From NCBI GenBank assembly GCA_964468355.1, contig CAYXSV010000018.1, forward strand, positions 1-20,248: a stretch of DNA of 20,248 nucleotides, given 5' to 3'. Source of the stretch: CAYSLZ01 sp964468355 (GTDB taxonomy: Bacteria > Patescibacteriota > Microgenomatia > UBA12405 > JAHJSD01). Below are positions 1-5,483 of the stretch, in pieces. Numbering within the stretch: the stretch's first letter is position 1; every line of letters begins with the position of its first letter. Below the pieces are notes generated by a model that saw nothing but the letters and a program-made list of their open reading frames with translations, had not been told where the DNA came from and did no database searches. The position numbers and the translations under genes were made by a program.

Positions 1-96
1 CTGAACTTGTTTCAGCTAGTCATCCTGAACTTGTTTCAGCTAGTCATCCTGAACTTGTTTCAGCTAGTCATCCTGAACTTGTTTCAGCTAGTCATC
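1..96. repeat. 24-bp tandem repeat array
   Basis: Four identical 24-bp units fill positions 1-96, and a partial fifth runs from 97 to about 110, where it passes into a full palindromic element. In register with that element the unit is GCTAGTCATC followed by CTGAACTTGTTTCA, so the array repeats only the left end of the 80-bp element found at 91-170. Each unit stops inside the CTGAA/TTCAG palindrome. The array touches the window edge and may continue to the left. It holds no coding signal. Confidence 0.9.
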
Positions 97-170
97 CTGA
101 ACTTGTTTCAGGATCGACAGGCAAAGTTTTTCCCCCAAAGTTTACGATTCCGAAACGAGTTCGGAATGAC
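91..170. repeat. 80-bp REP-like paired-palindrome element (copy 1)
   Basis: The element starts GTCATCCTGAACTTG and ends GTTCGGAATGAC. Its left half is a short palindrome (ATCCTGAA...TTCAGGAT). Its right half (ATTCCGAA...TTCGGAAT) is the left half inverted, with compensating base changes. A spacer of about 23 bp rich in A and T (CAAAG...AAAGTTTA) separates them, so the whole element can fold into one long hairpin or two small ones. The linker AAAGAGCTA follows at 171-179. The layout resembles REP/BIME pairs. Related sequences are common in MAG genomes, but I know no established name. Confidence 0.85.
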
Positions 171-179
171 AAAGAGCTA

Positions 180-233
180 GTCATCCTGAACTTGCAGTGC
201 CGTGTATCCGATGTGGTACTGCGGTTTCAGCCA
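180..233. repeat. Truncated palindromic element with an inserted stem (copy 2)
   Basis: Only the left half of the element is present. The loop between CTGAACTT and TTTCAG is expanded by about 30 bp. The extra sequence carries its own stem, GCAGTGCC at 194-201 against GGTACTGC at 215-222 (one G-T pair), nested in the original CTGAA/TTCAG arms. The next full left half starts at 234. It reads as a variant or rearranged repeat copy. Confidence 0.65.
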
Positions 234-234
234 G

Positions 235-558
235 TCATCCTGAACTTGTTTCAGGATCGGCAGGGTTAGTTGATTTTAGTAATCCAATAAAGAGATCCTT
301 AAAAAAGGGATTTTTCTTTTTAATTAAATTCAGCTTCCATTCCCTATGCCAATTTTTCAATTGTTTTTCTCTTGCAATGGCATCGTTCATGTTTGGATAA
401 ACCTCATAATAAAGCAGTTTATGTAATTTGTATTTTGATGTGAATCCCTTGATTCGACCGGATTTGTGCTCAAATACTCGTTTAATAAGGTTTGAAGTTA
501 CTCCAATATAGAGTGTTAATCGATTATTTCCCATTATGTAAACAACACCCTGTTTCAT
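235..558 (-). CDS. GIY-YIG endonuclease family protein (UPF0213/YhbQ-like), 107 aa
   Basis: A single-domain GIY-YIG nuclease-fold protein of the usual small size. From the chosen start, the VYI of the first motif is at residues 6-8, YIG at 17-19, the conserved arginine at R27 and the catalytic-type glutamate at E64 (AIAREKQLKNW), so the core looks intact. The ATG at 556-558 gives the canonical N-terminus MKQGVVYIM; a longer reading to 615 would only translate the repeat. A TATAAT box sits 6 nt upstream (565-570), suggesting a leaderless mRNA. The last residues (NPADPETSSG) and the stop codon come from the flanking palindrome, so the gene and repeat are physically fused. The cellular role of this family is not well settled. 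Here it may act on the surrounding palindromes, which is inference. Confidence 0.85.
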   Translation of the reverse strand: MKQGVVYIMGNNRLTLYIGVTSNLIKRVFEHKSGRIKGFTSKYKLHKLLYYEVYPNMNDAIAREKQLKNWHREWKLNLIKKKNPFFKDLFIGLLKSTNPADPETSSG

Positions 559-564
559 AGTTTT

Positions 565-570
565 ATTATA
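565..570 (-). promoter_or_regulatory. -10 box TATAAT of the GIY-YIG gene
   Basis: A perfect TATAAT on the minus strand, 6 nt before the ATG at 558. Transcription would start at or next to the start codon. No good -35 is visible; that position falls in the palindromic half-element, so the repeat may supply it. Confidence 0.5.
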
Positions 571-610
571 CTTTACGATTCCGAAACGAGTTCGGAATGA
601 CAAAGGGCTA

Positions 611-690
611 GTCATCCTGAACTTGTTTCAGGATCGACAGGTAAAGTTTTTATCCCAAGGTTTACGATTTCGAAATAAATTCGGAATGAC
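611..690. repeat. 80-bp REP-like paired-palindrome element (copy 4)
   Basis: Same length and layout as the copy at 91-170: left half starting GTCATCCTGAACTTG, spacer TAAAG...AAGGTTTA of the same length, and right half ending ATTCGGAATGAC. The right half has drifted in its loop (AAATAAA instead of AAACGAG) while the stem bases remain paired. It ends 4 bp before the stop codon of the downstream minus-strand nuclease gene, so it could also act as that gene's 3' end structure. Confidence 0.85.
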
Positions 691-694
691 ACGA

Positions 695-1561
695 TTACAG
701 AATAGTTGCTTTTTTTCGTGTTGTCACTTCTTTAGGAAGAATAAAGATATCACTGCCGTATTTACCGGTTGCCACCAGTTCGCCTTCTCCGTCAACAACT
801 CTTTCCAAAGACCGGCAGTAGCGGCATCCTTTTTCGCCTTCCGGACATGAAAATTTATTCAACTGGTTGGCTAATTTAATTTTTTTGCCGATTTCCATAA
901 CTTTTTCTTTTGCTTCCTCGCTCGAAGGAAGTTTTTTTTCAACTAAATTGTTATGTCTTAAATACCAATAACTTGCCTTTTCCACCGGCCAGGTTTGGCA
1001 ATTTTCGACCAGCAGACGGTAAATCGGCAGTTGTAAAGAATCTTCATCATTCTGGGATTTGCCGGTTTTAAAATCAATAATGTGGACCGAGTCTGTTTCC
1101 GGAAGATATTCCAGCCAATCAATTTTGCCGCACAAAATAAAATTATCTTTTTTAGAGAGCCAAAAATGAGGCAGATCCATATTAATTTTTACTGCCAGCC
1201 GTTTCAACGGTCCGGGTTTATCACTTACCGCTTTTAGCATTTCCTCGGCCTCCCGGCGGTATTGATTCTCTACTTCTTCTGAAAAAAATCCGCCTTTTTT
1301 TCCGGAAACCCTTTCCCACACTTCTTTCAACTTTGCCAACAATGGTTTTTTAAACCGTTTATCTTTCGGCAGTTCAGCAATATCTTCCAAAATTTCGTGG
1401 ACAACCTGTCCAAGAGCTAAACTCGGCCGCATCAGCTGAATTTTATTGCCGGTTTCCGGATTACGGTAGATATGTTTTAAATAATACGCCCGGGGGCAGT
1501 TAAGATAATCTTTAATTTTCGAGTGGGACAGCCACAATGCTTCGTATTTATCCTGGTCCAT
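695..1561 (-). CDS. PD-(D/E)XK nuclease superfamily protein (RecB/Cas4-like), 288 aa
   Basis: A stand-alone RecB-type nuclease domain (PDDEXK_1 family), expected to cut DNA in repair or recombination. From the start at 1561 the motifs in order are: LSHSKIKDYLNCPRAYYL (11-28, with C22), GQVVHEILE (51-59, H55), GKIDWLEY with D148, IIDFKTGK with D163 and K165, and the QxxxY-type LQLPIYRLL (Q177, Y181). C239, C246 and C249 at the C-terminus plus C22 suggest a 4Fe-4S staple as in AddB and Cas4, but the spacing (C-x6-C-x2-C) is not the standard one. The ATG at 1561 is chosen because a TATAAT with a matching -35 lies just upstream; an in-frame extension to 1624 would begin inside an inverted-repeat element. 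There is no helicase gene beside it and no CRISPR array in the window. Confidence 0.85.
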   Translation of the reverse strand: MDQDKYEALWLSHSKIKDYLNCPRAYYLKHIYRNPETGNKIQLMRPSLALGQVVHEILEDIAELPKDKRFKKPLLAKLKEVWERVSGKKGGFFSEEVENQYRREAEEMLKAVSDKPGPLKRLAVKINMDLPHFWLSKKDNFILCGKIDWLEYLPETDSVHIIDFKTGKSQNDEDSLQLPIYRLLVENCQTWPVEKASYWYLRHNNLVEKKLPSSEEAKEKVMEIGKKIKLANQLNKFSCPEGEKGCRYCRSLERVVDGEGELVATGKYGSDIFILPKEVTTRKKATIL

Positions 1562-1565
1562 ACTT

Positions 1566-1594
1566 ATTATATTAGCACAAATAAAATTGGTAAA
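1566..1594 (-). promoter_or_regulatory. Promoter of the PD-(D/E)XK nuclease gene
   Basis: On the minus strand, a -35 TTTACC (1589-1594), a 17-bp spacer and a perfect -10 TATAAT (1566-1571). The ATG follows only 4 nt after the -10, so the transcript should start at or just inside the start codon region. Confidence 0.6.
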
Positions 1595-1613
1595 AAGCAA
1601 ATATGTTAGTTTA

Positions 1614-1747
1614 TACAATGACATATGTTTTCGGGTATAGTCTTGAGCGAGCTACTATGCCGTTAAGGTTTAAAGTACTTTTTGCGAAGCGAAAGTCTAG
1701 CGAGCTTGTGGGAGGCGAGCGGTACCCATGAAAATATTGTCATTGTA
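1614..1747. repeat. 134-bp MITE-like element with perfect 10-bp terminal inverted repeats
   Basis: TACAATGACA at 1614-1623 is matched exactly, inverted, by TGTCATTGTA at 1738-1747. The similarity continues inward with gaps (TTTTCGGGTA against TTTTCATGGGTACC read on the other strand). AGCGAGCT occurs as a direct repeat at 1646-1653 and 1699-1706. The element lies between the divergent promoters of the nuclease gene and lexA and has no ORF. Its ends share the TGACA/TGTCA core with the other palindromic elements in the window. Confidence 0.65.
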
Positions 1748-1769
1748 ATAAACTCGGTTAAACTCCCTC

Positions 1770-1799
1770 TTGACAAAGTGAACGACCGTTCACTATAAT
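1770..1799 (+). promoter_or_regulatory. lexA-dinB promoter with embedded LexA operator (SOS box)
   Basis: TTGACA (-35, 1770-1775) and TATAAT (-10, 1794-1799) are both perfect and 18 bp apart. The spacer holds the palindrome AGTGAAC-GACC-GTTCACT (1777-1794; 7-bp perfect arms, 4-bp centre). Its core, GAAC-N4-GTTC, is the operator form known for Gram-positive (Bacillus-type) LexA rather than the enterobacterial CTGT-N8-ACAG. A repressor bound here would block polymerase directly, so lexA is probably autoregulated. The ATG of lexA is 6 nt after the -10, which implies a leaderless transcript. Confidence 0.85.
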
Positions 1800-1805
1800 C
1801 AAATT

Positions 1806-2378
1806 ATGAACTTGAAGGACAAAAAGAAAAAAATTTCCAGCTTCTATAACCAAAACAAAAGAATGCCTACTTATAGGGAAATGATGAATTTATTTAATTA
1901 CAATTCTAAAAACTCGGTTCACAAATTAGTCAAAAAACTTGTTAACCAAAACTTTGTTTCCCAAGACAATCAAGGCCGACTTTTACCCAACCAACTTTAC
2001 GGTCAAACTCCAATTTTGGGTTTAGTTGAAGCCGGTTTTCCGACCGATGCCCAGGAAGATTTTGTTGACACGGTCAGTTTAGACGAATTTTTAATTGACA
2101 ATAAAGAAAGCAGTTATCTTTTAGAGGTTAAAGGCGAGTCAATGAAAGACGCCGGTATTCTTCCCGGCGATTTGGTTTTAGTTGAAAAAACCGACCAAGC
2201 CGATTTCGGTCGGATAGTAATTGCCGAAGTTGACGGTGAATGGACGATGAAATACCTGCAGAAAAAAAACGGCAAAATCTGTTTAATGCCGGCCAATAAA
2301 AAATTCAAACCGATATATCCGGACAATGAGTTAAAAATTGCCGCTGTTGTTAAAGGGGTTATACGCAAATGCAGATGA
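1806..2378 (+). CDS. lexA: LexA repressor, SOS response regulator, 190 aa
   Basis: Transcriptional repressor that cleaves itself when stimulated by RecA-ssDNA filaments. Residues 1-60 form a LexA winged-helix DNA-binding domain (MPTYREMMNLF...NSVHKLVKKLVNQNFV). The C-terminal S24 peptidase domain has the cleavage site A76-G77 (VEAGFP), the nucleophile S112 (VKGESMKDAGILPGD) and the general base K149 (EWTMKYLQ), so self-cleavage should be intact. Length is slightly below the common 200-205 aa. The ATG at 1806 follows the -10 by 6 nt with no Shine-Dalgarno. It overlaps dinB at its 3' end, forming a two-gene SOS operon under its own operator. Confidence 0.95.
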   Translation: MNLKDKKKKISSFYNQNKRMPTYREMMNLFNYNSKNSVHKLVKKLVNQNFVSQDNQGRLLPNQLYGQTPILGLVEAGFPTDAQEDFVDTVSLDEFLIDNKESSYLLEVKGESMKDAGILPGDLVLVEKTDQADFGRIVIAEVDGEWTMKYLQKKNGKICLMPANKKFKPIYPDNELKIAAVVKGVIRKCR

Positions 2379-3595
2379 CAAATCCTTCTCTTCTCCATGT
2401 GGACGGCGATGCCTTTTTTGCTTCCTGCGCTCAGGCCTTAAATCCAAAACTCAAAGGCAAACCGGTGGTTATTGGTGCCGAAAGGGGCTTAGCCACTGCC
2501 GTCAGTTACGAAGCCAAAAAGTATGGGATTAAACGCGGAATGCTTGGAACAAAAATAAGTCAGCTTTGTCCCGACTGCAACTTTGTCAAATCCGACTACG
2601 AAGTTTACCACTTATTTTCACACCGCCTGTTTAACATTATTAAAAAATTCACTCCTCAAGTTGAAAAATATTCAGTTGATGAATGTTTTGCTGATTTAAC
2701 CGGACTTAGGCGTCCTTACAATGCTTCTTATTTAGAAATTGCCCGACGAATAAAGCAAGAAATAGAGTCAGATTTAGGAATAACCGTTTCTGTCGGTCTC
2801 GGTCCGAATAAAACGATTGCAAAAATTGGTTCCGAATGGAATAAGCCATCTGGTTTGGTTGCTGTACCCGGCAATCAAATTCACCACTACCTCAAAAATT
2901 TGCCTCTCACCGAAATATGGGGGATTGGCAGCCAAACCAGCGCTTATCTTAAAAAACTTGGAATTAAAAACAGCTTGGAATTTGCCGAAAAGTCGGAAAT
3001 CTGGGTTAAAAAACATTTAACTAAACCACATTTGGAAACATGGAAAGAACTAAACGGCGAACAAGTTTTTCCTTTAGAACTTGGTGAAAAAGAAACCTAT
3101 AAATCAATTACCCGGTCGCGGACGTTCTATCCTGCTTCTAACAATGCCGCCAAAGTTTTCGGCGAATTGACTAAAAATTTGGAAAAAGCTTGTTCACGGC
3201 TGAGGACTTTAAAAATGGTTGCCGGCCAGGTTAATATAATGCTTAAAACCCAGACTTTTAATTTTCAAGCGGAAATAATTAAACTTGACGTGCCGACAAA
3301 CAATCCCCAGGAAATATCAACAGCTGTTAAAAAGGCCTTCCAAAAGATGTTCCGCTCCCGGATTACTTACCGGGCAACCGGGGTAACAATGAAAAAGCTG
3401 AAACCGGCCGGAAAAGTTCAGATGAGTTTATTTTCCTCAAAAAAAAGAAGAGAAAAACTTGAACAAATTTACTATCAAGTCGATAAATTAAAACATCGTT
3501 ACGGTAGTCAGATAGTTTCCTTGGCTTCCAGCTTACCCGCCTTAGAAGACCAATCTCGGAAATTTAATCTCCCCCACCTTGGCACGGTGGGTTAA
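2369..3595 (+). CDS. dinB: Y-family translesion DNA polymerase (DinB/Pol IV type), 408 aa
   Basis: Error-prone polymerase that bypasses DNA lesions. Metal ligands are visible as D12 in HVDGDAFFASC and D104-E105 in YSVDECFADLTG; F17 sits at the steric-gate position that excludes ribonucleotides. The palm/fingers part is followed by a helix-hairpin-helix thumb (LTEIWGIGSQTSAYLKKLGI, 180-199) and a little-finger domain (about 245-345). QMSLF at 351-355 matches the sliding-clamp binding motif. FFASCAQ replaces the usual FFASVE and recalls UmuC (FYASCE), so the DinB/UmuC subgroup is uncertain. AAAGGGG at 2352-2358 lies 10 nt before the ATG at 2369; the ATG at 2375 overlaps the lexA stop as ATGA and is an alternative start. 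Regulation is with lexA. The last codons form a hairpin. Confidence 0.92.
   Translation: MQMTNPSLLHVDGDAFFASCAQALNPKLKGKPVVIGAERGLATAVSYEAKKYGIKRGMLGTKISQLCPDCNFVKSDYEVYHLFSHRLFNIIKKFTPQVEKYSVDECFADLTGLRRPYNASYLEIARRIKQEIESDLGITVSVGLGPNKTIAKIGSEWNKPSGLVAVPGNQIHHYLKNLPLTEIWGIGSQTSAYLKKLGIKNSLEFAEKSEIWVKKHLTKPHLETWKELNGEQVFPLELGEKETYKSITRSRTFYPASNNAAKVFGELTKNLEKACSRLRTLKMVAGQVNIMLKTQTFNFQAEIIKLDVPTNNPQEISTAVKKAFQKMFRSRITYRATGVTMKKLKPAGKVQMSLFSSKKRREKLEQIYYQVDKLKHRYGSQIVSLASSLPALEDQSRKFNLPHLGTVG
3573..3591 (+). other. GC-rich hairpin at the dinB 3' end
   Basis: CCCACC (3573-3578), a 7-nt loop and GGTGGG (3586-3591) lie inside the last codons of dinB, ending just before the TAA. No T-run follows on either strand, so it is not a clear intrinsic terminator. 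It could stabilise or end the lexA-dinB mRNA. Confidence 0.35.
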
Positions 3596-3601
3596 AATGG
3601 T

Positions 3602-3749
3602 GTCATTTCGACCGAGCGTCGAACCCAATGTGGTTCACTGGCGAACGAACTGTACATACTGTCATTTCGACTAAGTGAACGACAGTGAACACATGGAGAA
3701 ATCGCTTTTGGAAGATAAAAAGGGATTCCTCGGCAAGGCTCGGAATGAC
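3602..3749. repeat. REP-like composite of a second palindrome family
   Basis: A truncated left half begins GTCATTTCGACCGAG at 3602. A fuller element spans 3661-3749: it starts GTCATTTCGACTAAG, includes GGAGAAATC (the far side of an ATTTC/GAAAT stem), then a spacer of about 20 bp, then GATTCCTCGGC...CTCGGAATGAC in inverted orientation. The GTCAT...ATGAC ends and two-hairpin layout match the 80-bp elements at 91-690, but the palindromes differ. This fills most of the gap between dinB and yjbQ; any reading frame across it is probably not a gene. Confidence 0.65.
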
Positions 3750-3779
3750 AAACCAGTGAGGTTATTATCCCAAATATGC

Positions 3780-3785
3780 TAAAAT
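3780..3785 (+). promoter_or_regulatory. -10-like box TAAAAT of yjbQ-rarA
   Basis: TAAAAT lies 5 nt before the ATG at 3791, fitting the leaderless spacing seen elsewhere in the window. No clear -35 is visible. It favours 3791 over the in-frame ATG at 3776. Confidence 0.4.
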
Positions 3786-3790
3786 TAAGT

Positions 3791-4186
3791 ATGAATAACC
3801 AATTTACAGTTTCTACTAACAAAAGAATCGAGTTGGTTGATATTACCGATCAAATCGAAGAAATAGTCCGCCAAGCGGATATAAGTCAAGGCAGTTGTTT
3901 AATTTTTGTCCCCCACTCGACCGCGGCAATTTTAATTACCGAGAACGAAACCGGGCTGATTAAAGACTGGGAGAAATTTATTAAAAAACTAACTGCCGGT
4001 GAAACTTGGAAACACAACCGAATAGACAACAATGCTGAAGCGCATTTACTTTCCGGTTTGATCGGCCAAACAAAAACAATTCCAATCAAGAATAATCAAC
4101 TCCAGCGAGGGACATGGCAGCAAATCTTTCTTGTTGAGCTCGACGGACCCAGGGGAACTCGAAAAATTACAGTTCAGTGTAAATAA
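3791..4186 (+). CDS. yjbQ: YjbQ/UPF0047 family protein, 131 aa
   Basis: A small single-domain protein of the widespread UPF0047 family (Pfam PF01894). The family signature is clear: VPHSTAAILITEN (40-52, H42), then NAEAHLLSGLIG (H85), and near the end LQRGTWQQIFLVELDGPRGTR. The conserved histidines fit the family's putative metal-binding site. A weak thiamin-phosphate synthase activity has been reported for the E. coli homologue, but the physiological role is unresolved. The start at 3791 (MNNQFTVSTN) is preferred because of the -10-like box 5 nt upstream; 3776 would add five residues. rarA begins one base after the stop, so the two genes are almost certainly co-transcribed. Confidence 0.88.
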   Translation: MNNQFTVSTNKRIELVDITDQIEEIVRQADISQGSCLIFVPHSTAAILITENETGLIKDWEKFIKKLTAGETWKHNRIDNNAEAHLLSGLIGQTKTIPIKNNQLQRGTWQQIFLVELDGPRGTRKITVQCK

Positions 4187-4187
4187 A

Positions 4188-5387
4188 ATGAACCAGCCGT
4201 TGGCAGACAAAATCAGGCCGGATAACCTAGATGAATTTATTGGTCAAAAACACTTGGTCGGCCCAAAAAAGCCGATTCGTTTGGCAATTGAGGAAGACAA
4301 AATCTTTTCAATGATATTCTGGGGGCCGCCGGGATGCGGCAAAACTACTTTAGCCCGAATAGTCGCTAATGAAACTGAAGCTGAGTTTGTCCATCTTTCT
4401 GCCGTCTCAGCAAAAAAAGAAGACGTCCGTAAAATTATTAAAAAAATTAAGTCTAAACAGCCGAATTTACTTGAAAAGGATGAAAGCCAACGGATAATCT
4501 TGTTTTTGGATGAAATCCACCGGTTTAATAAAGCACAGCAGGATTATCTGCTTCCTTTTGTAGAAGATGGAACAATAACTTTAATTGGAGCAACAACGGA
4601 AAATCCGAGTTTTGAGGTTATATCTCCCCTGCTTTCCCGATGCCGTGTATTTACGCTCAATGCTTTAACTGAAAAGGAAATGACCGAAGTTCTCAACCGG
4701 GCAGTTGAAAAAATCAGCCGGATTAAAAATAAAAAAATAAAATTTAAAAAAGATGCTGAAGAATGGCTGATTGGTATGGCCAACGGCGATGCCCGCCAGG
4801 CAGTAGCCATGATTGAAAATACATTTGAACTTTACGGCCGGCTGACAATTGAAAATTTTAAAGAAACCCTTCAGTCAAAACACTTAAGATTTGATAAAAA
4901 AGGTGAAGAACACTACAACACAATTAGCTCATACATTAAGTCAATGCGTGCCTCTGACCCCGACGCCGCTTTATATTATCTTGCCCGGATGGTTGATGCC
5001 GGAGAAGACCCGTTGTTTATTGCCCGCCGGATGGTTATTTTTGCCTCGGAAGACATCGGCATGGCCCAGCCGACCGCTTTAGTGGTTGCCAATGAAGTTT
5101 TCCGGGCTTGCGAAACCATCGGTTATCCGGAATGCGCTATAAATCTCGCCCACGGCACGGTTTATCTTAGCACCGCCGATAAAGACCGTTCAGCTTACAA
5201 TGCCCTCCGCTCCGCCCAAAAAGATGTCAAAAACTACGGCAATCTGCCTATCCCCCTCCACCTGCGTAATGCACCAACTAAACTAATGAAAGACCTTGAT
5301 TACGGCAAAGACTACGAAATGTACCCAGATGAGGAAAAGAATTTGTTGCCAACTAAGCTTGTTGGGCGTAGGTATTATAGAAAATAA
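4188..5387 (+). CDS. rarA: RarA/MgsA AAA+ ATPase, replication-associated recombination protein, 399 aa
   Basis: Clamp-loader-related AAA+ ATPase that acts at stalled replication forks. From MNQPLADKIRPDNLDEFIGQ the motifs are: Walker A GPPGCGKTT (46-54), Walker B IILFLDEIHRF (103-113), the sensor-1 stretch GATTENPSF (134-142) and arginine-finger candidates LLSRCRV (148-154). The C-terminal half (ASDPDAALYYLARMVDAGEDPLFIARR..., FASEDIGMAQP) is the typical RarA/WRNIP1 lid and oligomerisation region. Length is slightly under the common 420-450 aa. It starts one base after the yjbQ stop with no Shine-Dalgarno, so translation probably depends on coupling. A longer in-frame reading from 4131 would overlap yjbQ and is rejected. 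Confidence 0.93.
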   Translation: MNQPLADKIRPDNLDEFIGQKHLVGPKKPIRLAIEEDKIFSMIFWGPPGCGKTTLARIVANETEAEFVHLSAVSAKKEDVRKIIKKIKSKQPNLLEKDESQRIILFLDEIHRFNKAQQDYLLPFVEDGTITLIGATTENPSFEVISPLLSRCRVFTLNALTEKEMTEVLNRAVEKISRIKNKKIKFKKDAEEWLIGMANGDARQAVAMIENTFELYGRLTIENFKETLQSKHLRFDKKGEEHYNTISSYIKSMRASDPDAALYYLARMVDAGEDPLFIARRMVIFASEDIGMAQPTALVVANEVFRACETIGYPECAINLAHGTVYLSTADKDRSAYNALRSAQKDVKNYGNLPIPLHLRNAPTKLMKDLDYGKDYEMYPDEEKNLLPTKLVGRRYYRK

Positions 5388-5401
5388 GATAAATAAAAAT
5401 T

Positions 5402-5463
5402 TACTGCTTGCCTCGCCGTAGTTTTGGCGAAGGCGGGCCGGACAAGTTGAAGGGCAAGAAGTA
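5402..5463. terminator. Long inverted repeat between convergent genes, possible bidirectional terminator
   Basis: TACTGCTTGCC (5402-5412) pairs with GGCAAGAAGTA (5453-5463) with one mismatch. Inside is an alternative GC-rich hairpin, GCCTCGCC (5410-5417) against GGCGAAGGC (5425-5433). It lies between the 3' ends of rarA and the minus-strand kinase-like gene, where a shared terminator is expected. There are no strong T-runs, so it could instead be another dispersed palindromic element. Confidence 0.45.
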
Positions 5464-5483
5464 TTATAAACCCTAAATTCTCC

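Larger units (their letters stand above)
234..601. mobile_element. Palindrome-bounded element carrying a GIY-YIG gene (candidate mobile unit)
   Basis: The left half-palindrome (GTCATCCTGAACTTG..., 234-264) and the right half (TTTACGATTCCG...GGAATGAC, 572-601) match the two halves of the 80-bp copies at 91-170 and 611-690. Here the spacer of about 23 bp between them is replaced by a GIY-YIG endonuclease gene on the minus strand. The gene's stop codon lies in the left half, and its promoter region abuts the right half. The linker AAAGGGCTA (602-610) follows, as AAAGAGCTA follows copy 1. The boundaries are seen directly; mobility is inferred from the shared ends and the enclosed nuclease. Confidence 0.55.

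Noticed and set aside
1..120. CRISPR array at the window start
   Set aside because: The 24-bp units are directly adjacent and identical, with no unique spacers, and no cas genes are near. It is a simple tandem repeat of a palindromic element.
562..615. Longer N-terminus of the GIY-YIG protein
   Set aside because: The extra residues are translated palindrome; the canonical family N-terminus and a TATAAT box both point to the ATG at 558.
695..1561. Cas4 of a CRISPR system
   Set aside because: The motifs fit the wider RecB/Cas4 nuclease group, but there is no cas1/cas2, no array, and the cysteine spacing is not that of Cas4.
1562..1624. Longer N-terminus of the PD-(D/E)XK protein
   Set aside because: It would run through the gene's own -35/-10 promoter and into an inverted-repeat end.
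3592..3822. Minus-strand ORF of 76 aa across the dinB-yjbQ gap
   Set aside because: It translates the REP-like palindromes and overlaps both flanking genes; there is no promoter or protein-like composition.
4131..4187. rarA start at 4131
   Set aside because: It would overlap yjbQ by 56 bp and add residues not found in RarA; MNQPLADKIRP at 4188 is the family N-terminus.
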